NCBI GenBank assembly: GCA_016715195.1
Contig: JADKBB010000037.1
Location: forward strand, 1 to 39,454
Origin: Candidatus Villigracilis proximus
Lineage (GTDB): Bacteria > Chloroflexota > Anaerolineae > Anaerolineales > Villigracilaceae
DNA: 39,454 nucleotides
Direction: 5' to 3'
Below are positions 17,481-25,214 of the stretch, one piece after another. The position numbers were made by a program, and so were the translations under genes. The notes below the pieces were generated by a model. That model did no database searches and was not told where the DNA came from. It worked only from the letters and a program-made list of their open reading frames with translations. Positions within the stretch are counted from its first letter, which is position 1. The number at the start of each line of letters is the position of its first letter.

Positions 17481-18349
17481 ATGAAGAGAATGTTGTTGAT
17501 TTGTGCTTTGCTGCTTGCCGGATGTAATCAACCTATTTCAACCCAACCTGTGGCGGAAGTGCCTCAACAAGCAGATGGCGTGGAAATGACTTCTGAACCG
17601 GAATTAACTGCCCCGCCAGTGGGTCAGCCTACAGTACAGAATGCACCCTCATCCACGCTTCCCGCTGGACCGTTGACTCTGGTTGCGCTTGGTGACAGCC
17701 TGACTCAGGGTGACGGAGATGACTCAGACCGAAGTGGGTATCCGGGCCGTCTGCTTGAGATGGTCAATGCTACGCATCCCGATTCTACGATCGCCAACTA
17801 TGGGCAATCCGGTTGGAATTCAGATGCCCTCATCAATGGCGATCAGGGACTCGAAAGTCAACTCACCCGCGCCGTTGCAGAATTACAGTCCGCAACTTCA
17901 CAGGGACGCGGCGCCGTGGCATTTGTCTGGATCGGCAGTAATGACCTTTGGTATTTATATGAATACGGCGAAGGCTCGAATGAAAATGACTCATGGACGC
18001 CGAACATTTTCCAAATCTGGACCTGATCCTGGGTCAACTGCGCAGCACAGGTGCACAGGTAATTATTGCCCAACTGGATGACCAAACGCAGCGCCCTGTG
18101 GCTTTGAAAGGTGAAGCCTTCACTGCTATTACACAGGATGAAATGGCGCGCATGTCCATGCAGGCCTCTCGTTATAACGAGATCATCGCTGAAAGAGCCG
18201 CCCAACACGGAGCCCTCGTTGTTGACTTTTTCTCTACGGATATTTTCACCAATCCCGCTACTCTTTACGATGACGGCAATCATCCAAACTCTGCGGGCTA
18301 TGATGTCATCACCCAAAAATGGTTTGATGTGCTTTCCCTCATTCTGTAA
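17481..18349 (+). CDS. SGNH/GDSL-type lipoprotein hydrolase (frameshifted near 17990)
   Basis: A lipoprotein signal ends at C15 (LLLAGC). A Pro-rich linker precedes an SGNH hydrolase domain with block I GDSLTQG (catalytic S73), block III GSNDLW and block V DDGNHPNSAGY (catalytic Asp/His). These enzymes hydrolyse esters of lipids, acyl-sugars or thioesters; here the protein should face outward, anchored to the membrane. The first frame stops at 18026 after turning to nonsense near 17990, and a second frame from about 17993 (MDAEHFPNLDLILGQL) carries block V. One missing base near 17990 would join them into about 290 residues. Confidence 0.75.
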
Positions 18350-18387
18350 TTTATGATCAAAAATATTTCCAATGTATAAGTGAAAAG

Positions 18388-18448
18388 ATGAGCCGCAAAG
18401 AGCGCTAAGTCTTAAGAATTTTCTTCGCGTTCTTTGCGGTGGAGAATT
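18388..18448. repeat. dispersed intergenic repeat copy
   Basis: Contains two facing elements, GCCGCAAAGAGCGCTAAG and TTCGCGTTCTTTGCGGTGG, which partly pair with each other. Similar CTTTGTG/GGTGG spacers occur at 19295-19330, 38157-38232 and 38651-38700. Confidence 0.45.
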
Positions 18449-18449
18449 A

Positions 18450-18490
18450 AAAAAGGAGGACGAAGGCCATTGTGACCTTCGTCCTCTTTA
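18450..18490. terminator. bidirectional terminator
   Basis: GAGGACGAAGG (18456-18466) pairs with CCTTCGTCCTC (18476-18486). A-rich sequence on the left and T-rich on the right suit both strands, between the convergent GDSL lipoprotein and isomerase genes. Confidence 0.75.
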
Positions 18491-18526
18491 CCTTTTTAGT
18501 TTTTAGTTTTTTTACTTACCTACACT

Positions 18527-19234
18527 TCATTGTGTGATCGTAACGCTCTCGATCACATCCCCTGTAAAGGACGGGTTTTGATCCGGGTCGCGCAGTGTAA
18601 TGGCGTTGACCACGTCCATGCCGCTGATGACCTGACCGAAGATGGTGTATCCGCCGTTTAGGAATTCGGCAGGGGCGAAGGTGATGAAGAACTGACTTCC
18701 GTTTGTGTTAGGACCGGCATTTGCCATGGCGATGATGCCGGCTTTGTCAAATGTTAAGTCGCTGTTCTCGTTCACAAACTCATAGCCGGGACCGCCCATG
18801 CCGGAGCCGGTTGGGTCACCGCCTTGTGCCATGAATCCTTCAAGTACGCGGTGAAAGGTCACGCCGTTGAAAAATTCCTTACAAGACAGGAACACAAAAC
18901 TATTCACTGTGATCGGGGATTTATCGGCATACAGCTCAATTACAAACTCGCCGCCTTTTTGCATTTTGAATGTCGCAAAATATTTGGCTGATGTGTCAAT
19001 CAACATCTCAGGTGCTGAATTATATTGGCTTGAAGCAGAGATCGAATCAAACACAGCGCAGGCAGCTGAGCTATCCACGGGTTGAACGGCAGCTCCAGCG
19101 GCAGGTTCTGTTACTTCCGGGATCGTCCCTACTTCTGGCGGCGGAGTCGTTTCTTGCGCGGGGGTAAGTGAACAAGCCAGTGTGCCGGCGATCAAAGCGC
19201 TGACCGCCAATAATACAAAATATCTTTTATTCAT
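18527..19234 (-). CDS. cyclophilin-type peptidyl-prolyl cis-trans isomerase lipoprotein
   Basis: Catalyses cis-trans isomerisation of prolyl bonds to aid folding of exported proteins. ATG 19234 follows a GAGGAG ribosome site and gives a lipoprotein-like signal (MNKRYFVLLAVSALIAG, Cys 21); the longer upstream frame lacks a signal and is rejected. After a Pro/Glu-rich linker, the cyclophilin domain shows FVFLSCKEFFNGVTFHRVLE, FMAQGGDPTGSGMGGPGYEF, MANAGPNTNGSQFFITF and FGQVISGMDVV, the usual core around catalytic Arg and Gln/Phe residues. The 235-residue length is normal for a secreted bacterial cyclophilin. It sits downstream of the RNA methyltransferase gene with a repeat in between. Confidence 0.93.
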   Translation of the reverse strand: MNKRYFVLLAVSALIAGTLACSLTPAQETTPPPEVGTIPEVTEPAAGAAVQPVDSSAACAVFDSISASSQYNSAPEMLIDTSAKYFATFKMQKGGEFVIELYADKSPITVNSFVFLSCKEFFNGVTFHRVLEGFMAQGGDPTGSGMGGPGYEFVNENSDLTFDKAGIIAMANAGPNTNGSQFFITFAPAEFLNGGYTIFGQVISGMDVVNAITLRDPDQNPSFTGDVIESVTITQ

Positions 19235-19294
19235 TCCAAATTCTCCTCGAAATATTTTTATGTCACGCCGTGCAATTTTTGCACGTTCAATGAT

Positions 19295-19335
19295 TAAGCA
19301 TTTCCTTCGTGTTTCTTTGTGACTTTGGTGGCTAA
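19295..19335. repeat. dispersed intergenic repeat copy
   Basis: TTCGTGTTTCTTTGTGAC followed by TTTGGTGGC belongs to the same intergenic family as 18388 and 38157. A small hairpin (GTGCAATTTTTGCAC) lies just before it at about 19270. Confidence 0.4.
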
Positions 19336-19343
19336 CAGGCTTC

Positions 19344-19970
19344 TTATGAAGATAACACAAATCCAGCCACGCCAAAGGCCACCGAAACATTGAAAGATTT
19401 TTTTCCACCCAGCATCGGGATGTAGAAAATCTTATCGCACAGATCAAGCAGTTCGGGGTCAACACCGGTAACTTCACTGCCGGCGATCAATACGGTTTTT
19501 TCTGCTTTTTGCTTTCCGCCTTTTGACAATGGTATTGATCTTTCATCTTCCTCAAGCGCCCAAATCGTCCAGCCTTCTTTTTTTAACCCCTTTACCAAAG
19601 TCACCGCATCCTTGTGATATGACCACGTCACGAATTCATCCGCGCCGAGTGCGGTTTTTTTTACCGCGTCTACTTCGGGGGTTGGCGTAATGCCGCATAG
19701 AAACGTATGCGAAAACCCGAGCCCGTCTGCCGAGCGCAGGATCGAACCCACATTCCACGCCGAGCGGATGTTATCCAATAGCACTGCTTTTACTTCTTTC
19801 TTCTTTTTTCTTTCTTCCTGGAAAATTGTTTCGGCTCCCATTTGTTTTTTCATCACCACATTTGTCATACCCAAACAAACCGGACAACGCGCTCCAAAGG
19901 AATGTCCCTCGGTCAAAGGATAACGCAGGCCGCAACTTTCACAAACACGAATTTCAAATATGCTGCTCAT
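19344..19970 (-). CDS. SpoU/TrmH-family RNA 2'-O-methyltransferase with N-terminal zinc finger
   Basis: Transfers methyl from SAM to a ribose 2'-OH in tRNA or rRNA; the exact target is unknown. Residues 1-35 form a probable zinc ribbon (C10, C13, C29, C32). The SPOUT domain has motif 1 NIRSAWNVGSILRSADG (Arg for catalysis), motif 2 VLIAGSEVTGVDPELL and motif 3 IPMLGGKKSFNVSVAFG, which builds the SAM-binding knot. The 208-residue length is usual for small TrmH proteins, but the zinc ribbon is an extra element. The start at 19970 is fixed by a TATAAT box 6 nt upstream. Confidence 0.9.
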   Translation of the reverse strand: MSSIFEIRVCESCGLRYPLTEGHSFGARCPVCLGMTNVVMKKQMGAETIFQEERKKKKEVKAVLLDNIRSAWNVGSILRSADGLGFSHTFLCGITPTPEVDAVKKTALGADEFVTWSYHKDAVTLVKGLKKEGWTIWALEEDERSIPLSKGGKQKAEKTVLIAGSEVTGVDPELLDLCDKIFYIPMLGGKKSFNVSVAFGVAGFVLSS

Positions 19971-19976
19971 AAAGTA

Positions 19977-20004
19977 ATTATACCTATTGGATTTCGACTC
20001 TCAA
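19977..20004 (-). promoter_or_regulatory. promoter of the RNA methyltransferase gene, leaderless type
   Basis: Minus strand: TTGAGA (20004-19999), 16-nt spacer, TATAAT (19982-19977), 6 nt, ATG 19970. This is near-consensus sigma-70 and leaves no room for a Shine-Dalgarno. Confidence 0.65.
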
Positions 20005-20116
20005 AATTGATTCAACACTCGAAAAGAATTCAACTTAAGAAATATTTACTCATCTCAAACATTTCCGCATCGCTCTTAACGCAAGCCTGCCAGCTCAACC
20101 CAAACATTTGACTCCG

Positions 20117-21055
20117 CTATGACCGTGTTTGCATCACCATGTACGCCACCAGACCGATCATCGTCAACGCCACGCCGACCAGGCCAAGTGTGCCGGGCAG
20201 TGCGCCATTTAAGAATGCGATCTCGCCGATCAACGAAAAGACAACTTCCATCGATTGAGTCGCGTCGACGGCGGCGATCTCGTAGGGTTGTTTGGCTAAA
20301 TGACGGGCGTAGAGAAAGATCGTCGTGGCCACCACACCTGAGAGCAGGGCGACTAATGCTGTACTCAGAAACTGTCCGCTGGTGGGGGTGGGGGGAGATG
20401 TAAAAAGGAGAAGCAGCCCCCAAAACGGGAGCGAGCCAACGGTTAAGAGCAAGACGCGGGCGAAGCCATTTTCCAAAATGGGGTGTTCGATATGCGGAAT
20501 GTGTTTGCTCTCGCCGTGTCTCGCTTCCCAGACCAGTTGATTGCCGATGGGGTAGGCAAAGGCCGCGATCAAAACTGGCAGGGCGCTAAACAAAAGTCCG
20601 CGCAGATTTGTGGCGCTGGCATGTTCAATGTTGACCAGTACAATGCCGGCGAAGATCACGGCTGTGAATAATAATCCTCGGGTTGGCACCTTTCTGCCAA
20701 AGAAGGCCAGCACAATCGGCGTGGCGAGGATGGTGGTCTGCCAGGTGGTGGCTACGACCCAGCCTTCGGCATACATGGAGCTAAATGTGATCAGCGAGTA
20801 AAAGATGCCGAAGCCGATGCTGCCTGAAAGCATCCAGAAGAACCAGTGCTTGATAAAAATATTTTTGACATCTGCCAATGATTTTTTGCCTTGTGTAATC
20901 AGAAGGATCAAGACAAGAAAGATCAGCATGAACCCAAAACGCAGACTGGCCGTCCACGCCCAGTGCCCGCCGGCCAGACTCATGGCGCGGTTTAAGACAA
21001 ATGTGCTGCTGAAAAATAAAGCTGATAATATTCCCAGTGAAACCAGACGACCCAT
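20117..21055 (-). CDS. EmrE-like/DMT-superfamily transporter
   Basis: A 312-residue inner-membrane protein with about ten hydrophobic helices, arranged as two five-helix halves, as in drug/metabolite (EamA-like) transporters. The N-terminus SALFFSSTFVLNRAMSLAGGHWAW and the internal VVATTWQTTILATPIVLAF fit the branch annotated as putative multidrug resistance efflux transporter (PF13536-like). It probably exports a small metabolite or drug in exchange for protons. GGAG precedes the ATG with 6-nt spacing. The gene lies 15 nt after the next upstream gene (21071-21901), so they form an operon. Confidence 0.8.
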   Translation of the reverse strand: MGRLVSLGILSALFFSSTFVLNRAMSLAGGHWAWTASLRFGFMLIFLVLILLITQGKKSLADVKNIFIKHWFFWMLSGSIGFGIFYSLITFSSMYAEGWVVATTWQTTILATPIVLAFFGRKVPTRGLLFTAVIFAGIVLVNIEHASATNLRGLLFSALPVLIAAFAYPIGNQLVWEARHGESKHIPHIEHPILENGFARVLLLTVGSLPFWGLLLLFTSPPTPTSGQFLSTALVALLSGVVATTIFLYARHLAKQPYEIAAVDATQSMEVVFSLIGEIAFLNGALPGTLGLVGVALTMIGLVAYMVMQTRS

Positions 21056-21070
21056 GTTACGCTCCAGATA

Positions 21071-21901
21071 TTATTTTTGTAGTTTATTGGCGTAGTACAG
21101 CATGGCCGCACCCGCTCCGCTGATCATGATCATTAATGCAGTCCATGCCCATGTGCCTGATAATACCCAATTGACTTTCTTTTCGGGCGGCACTATTGCG
21201 TCCACAAGAAAAAGCCCGATGATGGAACAGGCACCAATGACCAGCAGAGTCAGACCGAGGGTTTTCCATTCCAATGCGGATGCGCGGCGGGCGATCAGGT
21301 AACATCCAACGGCCGAGGTGATAAATACCACGCTATACATTTGTCCGTGAAAGGCATCGATCGGCCAGGGCCAGAATGCAGAGGCAGCCGCAGGGACGAT
21401 CAATAATGCGGCACCGTACAGCACCAGAAAGGCGGTTAATCCGAGTAGAAAGATTCCCCGGTTTTTTGGCGTATCGTGCGCATCTGCGGGCTGACGGTTT
21501 CGATACAGCCACATGTGATAGATGCTGTTGAGCGGCAGTGCGGCGTAAAGCAGAAACCAAACCCAGGGCTGCCATCTTTGAAAGTCAAATTTATCGAGGT
21601 TGAGCAGGGAAACTCCGAGCACGATACTGGTGAAGGTAAAGATCATGGGCAGCACAATACGCCCCGGTGACCAGCGTCCGTGAAAGGCCATCAAGGCGGC
21701 AGATACAAATGAGCCCAGATACACCGCGCCGACGAATCTTCCGTTAAAGGGCGCAATGATCCACGGCCATTGTTCAGCGGCCAGCTTCGGGAAAAAGAAA
21801 AGTCCGCCTCCGGCGAGGATCAGAACAAGCACCTCAACCCATGTTAGCGCGCGCAATAATACCGATAAATTACCAGTTTTCGTTTGTTCTGTTGCACTCA
21901 T
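21071..21901 (-). CDS. membrane protein with two homologous halves, function unknown
   Basis: A 276-residue protein with about eight membrane helices. The two halves resemble each other: FFFPKLAAEQWPWIIAPFNG in the first half aligns with VPAAASAFWPWPIDAFHG in the second, each followed by a helix rich in small residues. Such a repeat suggests an internal duplication. The motif PWPIDAFHG is not one I can assign to a characterised family. It is the first gene of a pair with the transporter and may work with it. ATG 21901 is preceded by TATAGA with 5-nt spacing, beyond which the sequence turns into homopolymers, so its promoter cannot be read reliably. Confidence 0.75.
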   Translation of the reverse strand: MSATEQTKTGNLSVLLRALTWVEVLVLILAGGGLFFFPKLAAEQWPWIIAPFNGRFVGAVYLGSFVSAALMAFHGRWSPGRIVLPMIFTFTSIVLGVSLLNLDKFDFQRWQPWVWFLLYAALPLNSIYHMWLYRNRQPADAHDTPKNRGIFLLGLTAFLVLYGAALLIVPAAASAFWPWPIDAFHGQMYSVVFITSAVGCYLIARRASALEWKTLGLTLLVIGACSIIGLFLVDAIVPPEKKVNWVLSGTWAWTALMIMISGAGAAMLYYANKLQK

Positions 21902-21906
21902 GATTT

Positions 21907-22035
21907 TCTATAAAAAAAAAAAAACACCCCCCCCAATTTAAAAAGGGGGGGCAGAAAACCCCCGGGGAGCAGGAAAAAAAAAATTTTTCCCCCTTTTTTT
22001 CAATTTGTGTGTTTTCCTTTGGGGGGGAGGGGGCC
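21907..22035. other. homopolymer-run patch, probable sequence artefact
   Basis: About 130 nt made almost only of runs such as A10-A13, C8, G7 and T7, unlike anything else in the window. No ORF, repeat unit or RNA fold is apparent. It lies directly upstream of 21901 and blocks reading of that promoter. Confidence 0.6.
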
Positions 22036-22072
22036 GCCGGGAAAAACAAAGTGTCAGGTTTCTAGAAAAATA

Positions 22073-22111
22073 ATCAACTCACCTGAAGTTTTCTGTTCAA
22101 GGTGAGTTGAT
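22073..22111 (-). terminator. terminator for the SH3/amidase-like gene
   Basis: ATCAACTCACCT (22073-22084) pairs with AGGTGAGTTGAT (22100-22111). On the minus strand the stem is followed by TTATTTTT. Confidence 0.75.
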
Positions 22112-22141
22112 CTTGCGCACGTTATTGTTTATGCGTTTATT

Positions 22142-22808
22142 TTACTTTGGAATGCGATACCCAAGCAGCTTGGATTTTGGATACGATTTGATGCAGACTT
22201 CGTAGTTGTTCGTTTCGGGGTTTAGTTGATTTCCGCCGAGCACCCTGATCTCTGTTTCTGTTTCGTCCAGATAAAATGCAACATGCCCATAGCCCTTCAT
22301 CACGTGAAAAGATGACAATGCATCCACGGCGCGGGGTGTCAATTTTCTCGCCCCAATCGAGCCATGATCTTGCCAGCGCATTCTTTGTGCGTTCATAGCC
22401 GGTCTGTTTGAGGCACCAATTCACAAAGGCCGAGCACCACGAAACCGCATCGTTCGACATGTTCAGTTCGCTCAAGTTGGTCGTGGCGTGCAGATATTCC
22501 ACAACCCGTGGGTTACTCTCATGTCCCGGCGTTTCACCTACGCCGATCTCCTGCTCTGCAACTGCCATCCATGAAAAATCTTCATCGGGACCGGGAATAT
22601 ACGGCACCTTCGACATGAACTTTCTCGAAGACCAGCCATCCACACCGTTGACGTTGATCCTGATCCACTGGCCGTCTTCAGATTCGGCGAGCTTTTCAAT
22701 AACGTCACTTTTCACCAGCCTCCCAAGAATGGCGGATGCGGTGTTTGGCGCCTCGCGGATATTCAACGAGTGGGCGGAAACGCGATATTTTTCAGATTCC
22801 TGAGACAT
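22142..22808 (-). CDS. SH3-domain protein with NlpC/P60- or CHAP-like amidase domain (frameshifted near 22305)
   Basis: ATG 22808 follows a perfect AGGAGG. Residues 5-70 form a bacterial SH3 domain (LNIREAPNTASAILGRL, WIRINVNGVDGWSS). The second half fits the TIGR02594-type cysteine amidase family: AVSWCSAFVNWCLKQTGY holds the likely catalytic Cys, and a second frame gives GYGHVAFYLDETET with the likely His, then VLGGNQLN. The first frame loses sense after about 22310; a shift near 22305 joins the two frames and the protein ends at 22142. It probably cleaves peptidoglycan peptides, but no signal peptide is visible, so export is unclear. A terminator follows. Confidence 0.7.
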
Positions 22809-22898
22809 AACCTTATCCTCCTGTGCTTGCGGATGTGGAAACATCAAATCAGTTTCTGATTTATATTATTGCACAAAGCCTGCGTGCAATCAACTTTT

Positions 22899-23702
22899 TT
22901 ATTCTACGACAACGCCGTTTAGGTCTTCGTCTGATGTAGGGTAACTCATCTTAAGATCTTCGAGAGTCTTGACCAGCATGGTGCAAATGACAAGGTCTCT
23001 GTACCATTTGCGGTTGGCCGGGACGATGGTCCACGGAGCATGTTCTGTACTGGTTTTGCTTAATACATCTTCAAAGGCCTGCATATACTCGGGCCAGAGT
23101 TTTCGTTCTTGCAGATCACCAAGGCGGAATTTCCAGTGTTTGCTGGGATCATCCAACCGCGCCTGCAGGCGTTCTTTTTGTTCGTCCTTGTCGATGTGTA
23201 AATAGAATTTGAGGATGGTTGTCCCATTATCGGCCAGATGTTTTTTAAAGGCATTGATCTGGTTGTAGCGCTTTTCAACTATTTTAAGTGGAATAATATT
23301 ATGCACGCGCACCACCAGCACATCTTCATAATGACTGCGATTAAAGACCGTGATCTCGCCTTTGCCGGGAGTCATTTTGTGAACACGCCATAAATAATCA
23401 TGATCCAACTCCTCGGCGGTCGGCGCCTTGAAATTTGCAATTCGCACTCCCTGCGGATTAATGCCCGAGAAGACACGGCGGATCGCTCCGTCCTTTCCGC
23501 CTGTATCCATCGCCTGTAACACGACCAGCACCTTATGCTTGTGCTCGGCGTACAACACTTCCTGCAGCTCACTTAGTTTTGCATTTAATTTTGCGATCTC
23601 TACCAATCCTTCCTCTTTGCCGCCTTTGAAATTACCCGTGTTGTTCGGGTCCCATTCAGAGAGTTTGATCTTCGAGCCGGGTTTTACGATATGCTGTTTC
23701 AT
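22899..23702 (-). CDS. ppk2: polyphosphate kinase 2 (polyphosphate:nucleotide phosphotransferase)
   Basis: PPK2 enzymes transfer phosphate between polyphosphate and nucleotides. Walker A is MDTGGKDG (residues 65-72), Walker B lies in FNRSHYEDVLVV (120-131), and the lid contains RLDDPSKHWKFRLGD. The 267-residue single-domain form and the lid sequence resemble class III enzymes that can phosphorylate both AMP and ADP, but the class cannot be fixed by eye. AAAAGGAATC upstream supplies the ribosome site. It would give this organism a way to use stored polyphosphate for ATP regeneration. It is a single-gene unit, with a repeat-rich spacer upstream. Confidence 0.94.
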   Translation of the reverse strand: MKQHIVKPGSKIKLSEWDPNNTGNFKGGKEEGLVEIAKLNAKLSELQEVLYAEHKHKVLVVLQAMDTGGKDGAIRRVFSGINPQGVRIANFKAPTAEELDHDYLWRVHKMTPGKGEITVFNRSHYEDVLVVRVHNIIPLKIVEKRYNQINAFKKHLADNGTTILKFYLHIDKDEQKERLQARLDDPSKHWKFRLGDLQERKLWPEYMQAFEDVLSKTSTEHAPWTIVPANRKWYRDLVICTMLVKTLEDLKMSYPTSDEDLNGVVVE

Positions 23703-23772
23703 GAATAGATTCCTTTTAATGAATTGAAGATGAATATGAAACGATTAAATAACTGACCTTGCGCATAAAAAA

Positions 23773-23834
23773 TGGACTGCGGACTTTAGTCTGCTTCTTC
23801 AGCCAAAATCGCGGACTGAAGTCCGCGCTCCGAC
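23773..23834. repeat. palindromic GCGGACT repeat pair
   Basis: Two palindromes lie side by side: GCGGACTTTAGTCTGC (23779-23794) and CGCGGACTGAAGTCCGCG (23810-23827; 8-bp stem, 2-nt loop). Their shared CGGACT core looks like a REP-type intergenic element. It ends at the tail of the VF530 gene and could also end its transcription. Confidence 0.55.
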
Positions 23835-24054
23835 TTATTCAGAGATTGAGTTTAAATATAGGTCTTCCACTTTTTTCTGGCCCAGGAGTCTTTCTCAAAA
23901 ATTTTAAACTTGATTTAATGCTGGGGTCATTGGTAAAGCATTTGATCGTGATCCGTTCGCCTAATTCAACCCAGCCGTATTTTTCAACCAGTTGGGTCAG
24001 GATCATTTCAAGTGTAATACCGTGCAGTGCATTGTTGGGCTGTTCGTTGGTCAT
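23835..24054 (-). CDS. VF530-family (DUF2132) DNA-binding protein, C-terminus frameshifted
   Basis: Small conserved protein: LHGITLEMILTQLVEKYGW, LGERITIKCFTNDPSIKSSL and KFLRKTP are the hallmark of the VF530 family, which folds as a small helical DNA-binding domain. The raw frame ends in an atypical tail at 23839. Adding one T at CCTGG (about 23882) and one A in the adjoining A-run gives TPWARKKVEDLYLNSISE with a stop at 23835-23837, exactly the family pattern. Two homopolymer deletions are therefore likely. It starts 18 nt after the deacetylase gene on the same strand, with AAAGGCC as a weak ribosome site, so it is probably the second gene of that unit. Confidence 0.8.
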
Positions 24055-24072
24055 ATAAGATTGGCCTTTTGT

Positions 24073-24876
24073 TTATTGTGCGGGCGGAAGGGATTCCAGC
24101 CCGAGTAATTGAGATACAGTCACCAGTGTGTATCCTTTGGCGGTGAGATAGTCAATGATAAGCGGCAGGGCTTCGGCGGTGTGCCAGCCTCTCCCGTTGC
24201 CGTGCATGATGATAATGGAACCTTTCCGCGCTGTGCGTTGCACCTCGGCCAGAATGGTGGCGGCATCAAAATTCGGGTCAGGGTCGCCGGAGACAGAGTC
24301 CCATTGGATGGTATAAAATCCATGCGCCGCAATGATTTGTAAAGTTTTTTCATTATACAAGCCGGAGGGAAGCCGGAAAAGGTTTGAGCGTTTGCCTGTG
24401 ATCTGGAAAAGCATATCCTCGGTCATCTCGATCTCCAGGGCGATCTGTTCCTCACTTAATTGAGTAAAGTCGGCGTGGCTCCATGAGTGATTGCCCAATT
24501 CAAATTTGGGATTTGCCGCCAGCAATTTGGTTTCTTCGGGATGGGTGCGCATCCAGTCGCCGCCCATAAAAAACGTGGCGGATACGCCATAGCGTTGAAG
24601 CACATCCACAACCGCCGCATCAAAACCTGCAGGATATAGTGGATCCTGGCACATGTCAAAGGTCAGCGCCACATACGGGCTGACCCAGTCTCCGCTGGTG
24701 ATGAGCACAGCCGGCAGTTGTGTCGGCGTTGGGATCGGCGTGGATGTAGGGACGGGTGTATCGGTTGGGATGGGGCTTGGAGAAGGTGAAGGCGTGAGCG
24801 TTGGAGCGGGCATGTTCGCTGTGCAGGCCGCGATGAAGAATACGATCAAGAGCATGGAAAGTATTTTTGGTTTCAT
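24073..24876 (-). CDS. polysaccharide deacetylase lipoprotein (NodB homology domain)
   Basis: A lipoprotein signal ends at C18 (FFIAAC), followed by a Pro/Thr/Ser spacer (residues 22-55) that probably spans the envelope. The NodB domain has motif 1 TFDMCQD (72-78, catalytic base and metal Asp variant), motif 2 HSWSH (130-134, metal His), motif 3 RLPSG (168-172) and a late IIMHGNG. It removes acetyl groups from GlcNAc-containing glycans such as peptidoglycan or exopolysaccharide. TFDMCQD departs from the common TFDDG, but both metal His residues and the first Asp are kept. Co-transcribed with the VF530 gene. Confidence 0.92.
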   Translation of the reverse strand: MKPKILSMLLIVFFIAACTANMPAPTLTPSPSPSPIPTDTPVPTSTPIPTPTQLPAVLITSGDWVSPYVALTFDMCQDPLYPAGFDAAVVDVLQRYGVSATFFMGGDWMRTHPEETKLLAANPKFELGNHSWSHADFTQLSEEQIALEIEMTEDMLFQITGKRSNLFRLPSGLYNEKTLQIIAAHGFYTIQWDSVSGDPDPNFDAATILAEVQRTARKGSIIIMHGNGRGWHTAEALPLIIDYLTAKGYTLVTVSQLLGLESLPPAQ

Positions 24877-25022
24877 TTTTTATATTCCTACTACACCCAT
24901 CTGTGGATGATATAATTTGCGTTGTCGGATTAAGTTGAGTCGTTGCCTGAATTGTATTTTCGGCAAAGGCCTAAATTTTCAGCCAAAAATCAACTCTGTT
25001 GGCTTTTGGAAAGGAGCTAAAT

Positions 25023-25100
25023 ATGGCAAACAAAGAACAGGGTAAAAACAAAGAAAAGAAAAAGAAGAAGCAAGAGAAGCCAAAACCACCAAAGAAGTAA
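25023..25100 (+). CDS. 25-aa Lys-rich conserved peptide
   Basis: Reads MANKEQGKNKEKKKKKQE then PKPPKK: about half the residues are Lys, with no hydrophobic segment. AAGGAG lies 6 nt before the ATG, and a strong terminator starts 10 nt after the stop, so it forms a complete transcription unit. Small proteins starting MANKEQ or similar with Lys-rich bodies are known, as far as I recall, in distantly related bacteria without function. A polycation of this kind would be expected to bind RNA, DNA or polyphosphate. It is too short for usual gene finders. Confidence 0.75.
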   Translation: MANKEQGKNKEKKKKKQEKPKPPKK

Positions 25101-25110
25101 ATTGTAATAC

Positions 25111-25153
25111 ACAACCCCCGGTCAACTCAGTTGATCGGGGGTTGTTCTTTTTT
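25111..25153 (+). terminator. strong rho-independent terminator
   Basis: ACAACCCCCG (25111-25120) pairs with CGGGGGTTGT (25136-25145), with a further inner TCAAC/GTTGA pairing, then a T-rich tract TTCTTTTTT. It ends the Lys-rich peptide gene. Confidence 0.9.
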
Positions 25154-25214
25154 ATTTCAGGCGGGAGGAATTGAAAGGAAACTTTGCGTAGGATATTATC
25201 TATCTTCTTTAAGG

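Noticed and set aside
18388..18448. Repeat-rich spacers as a possible CRISPR array
   Set aside because: Copies are far apart, imperfect and not regularly spaced; no cas gene is present.
19235..19477. 81-residue N-terminal extension of the cyclophilin lipoprotein
   Set aside because: It runs through the intergenic repeat, lacks family similarity, and would bury the signal peptide; ATG 19234 has a GAGGAG site.
24653..24910. Gly/Val-rich plus-strand frame opposite the deacetylase gene
   Set aside because: It is the complement of the Pro/Thr spacer of the lipoprotein, a usual source of false open frames.
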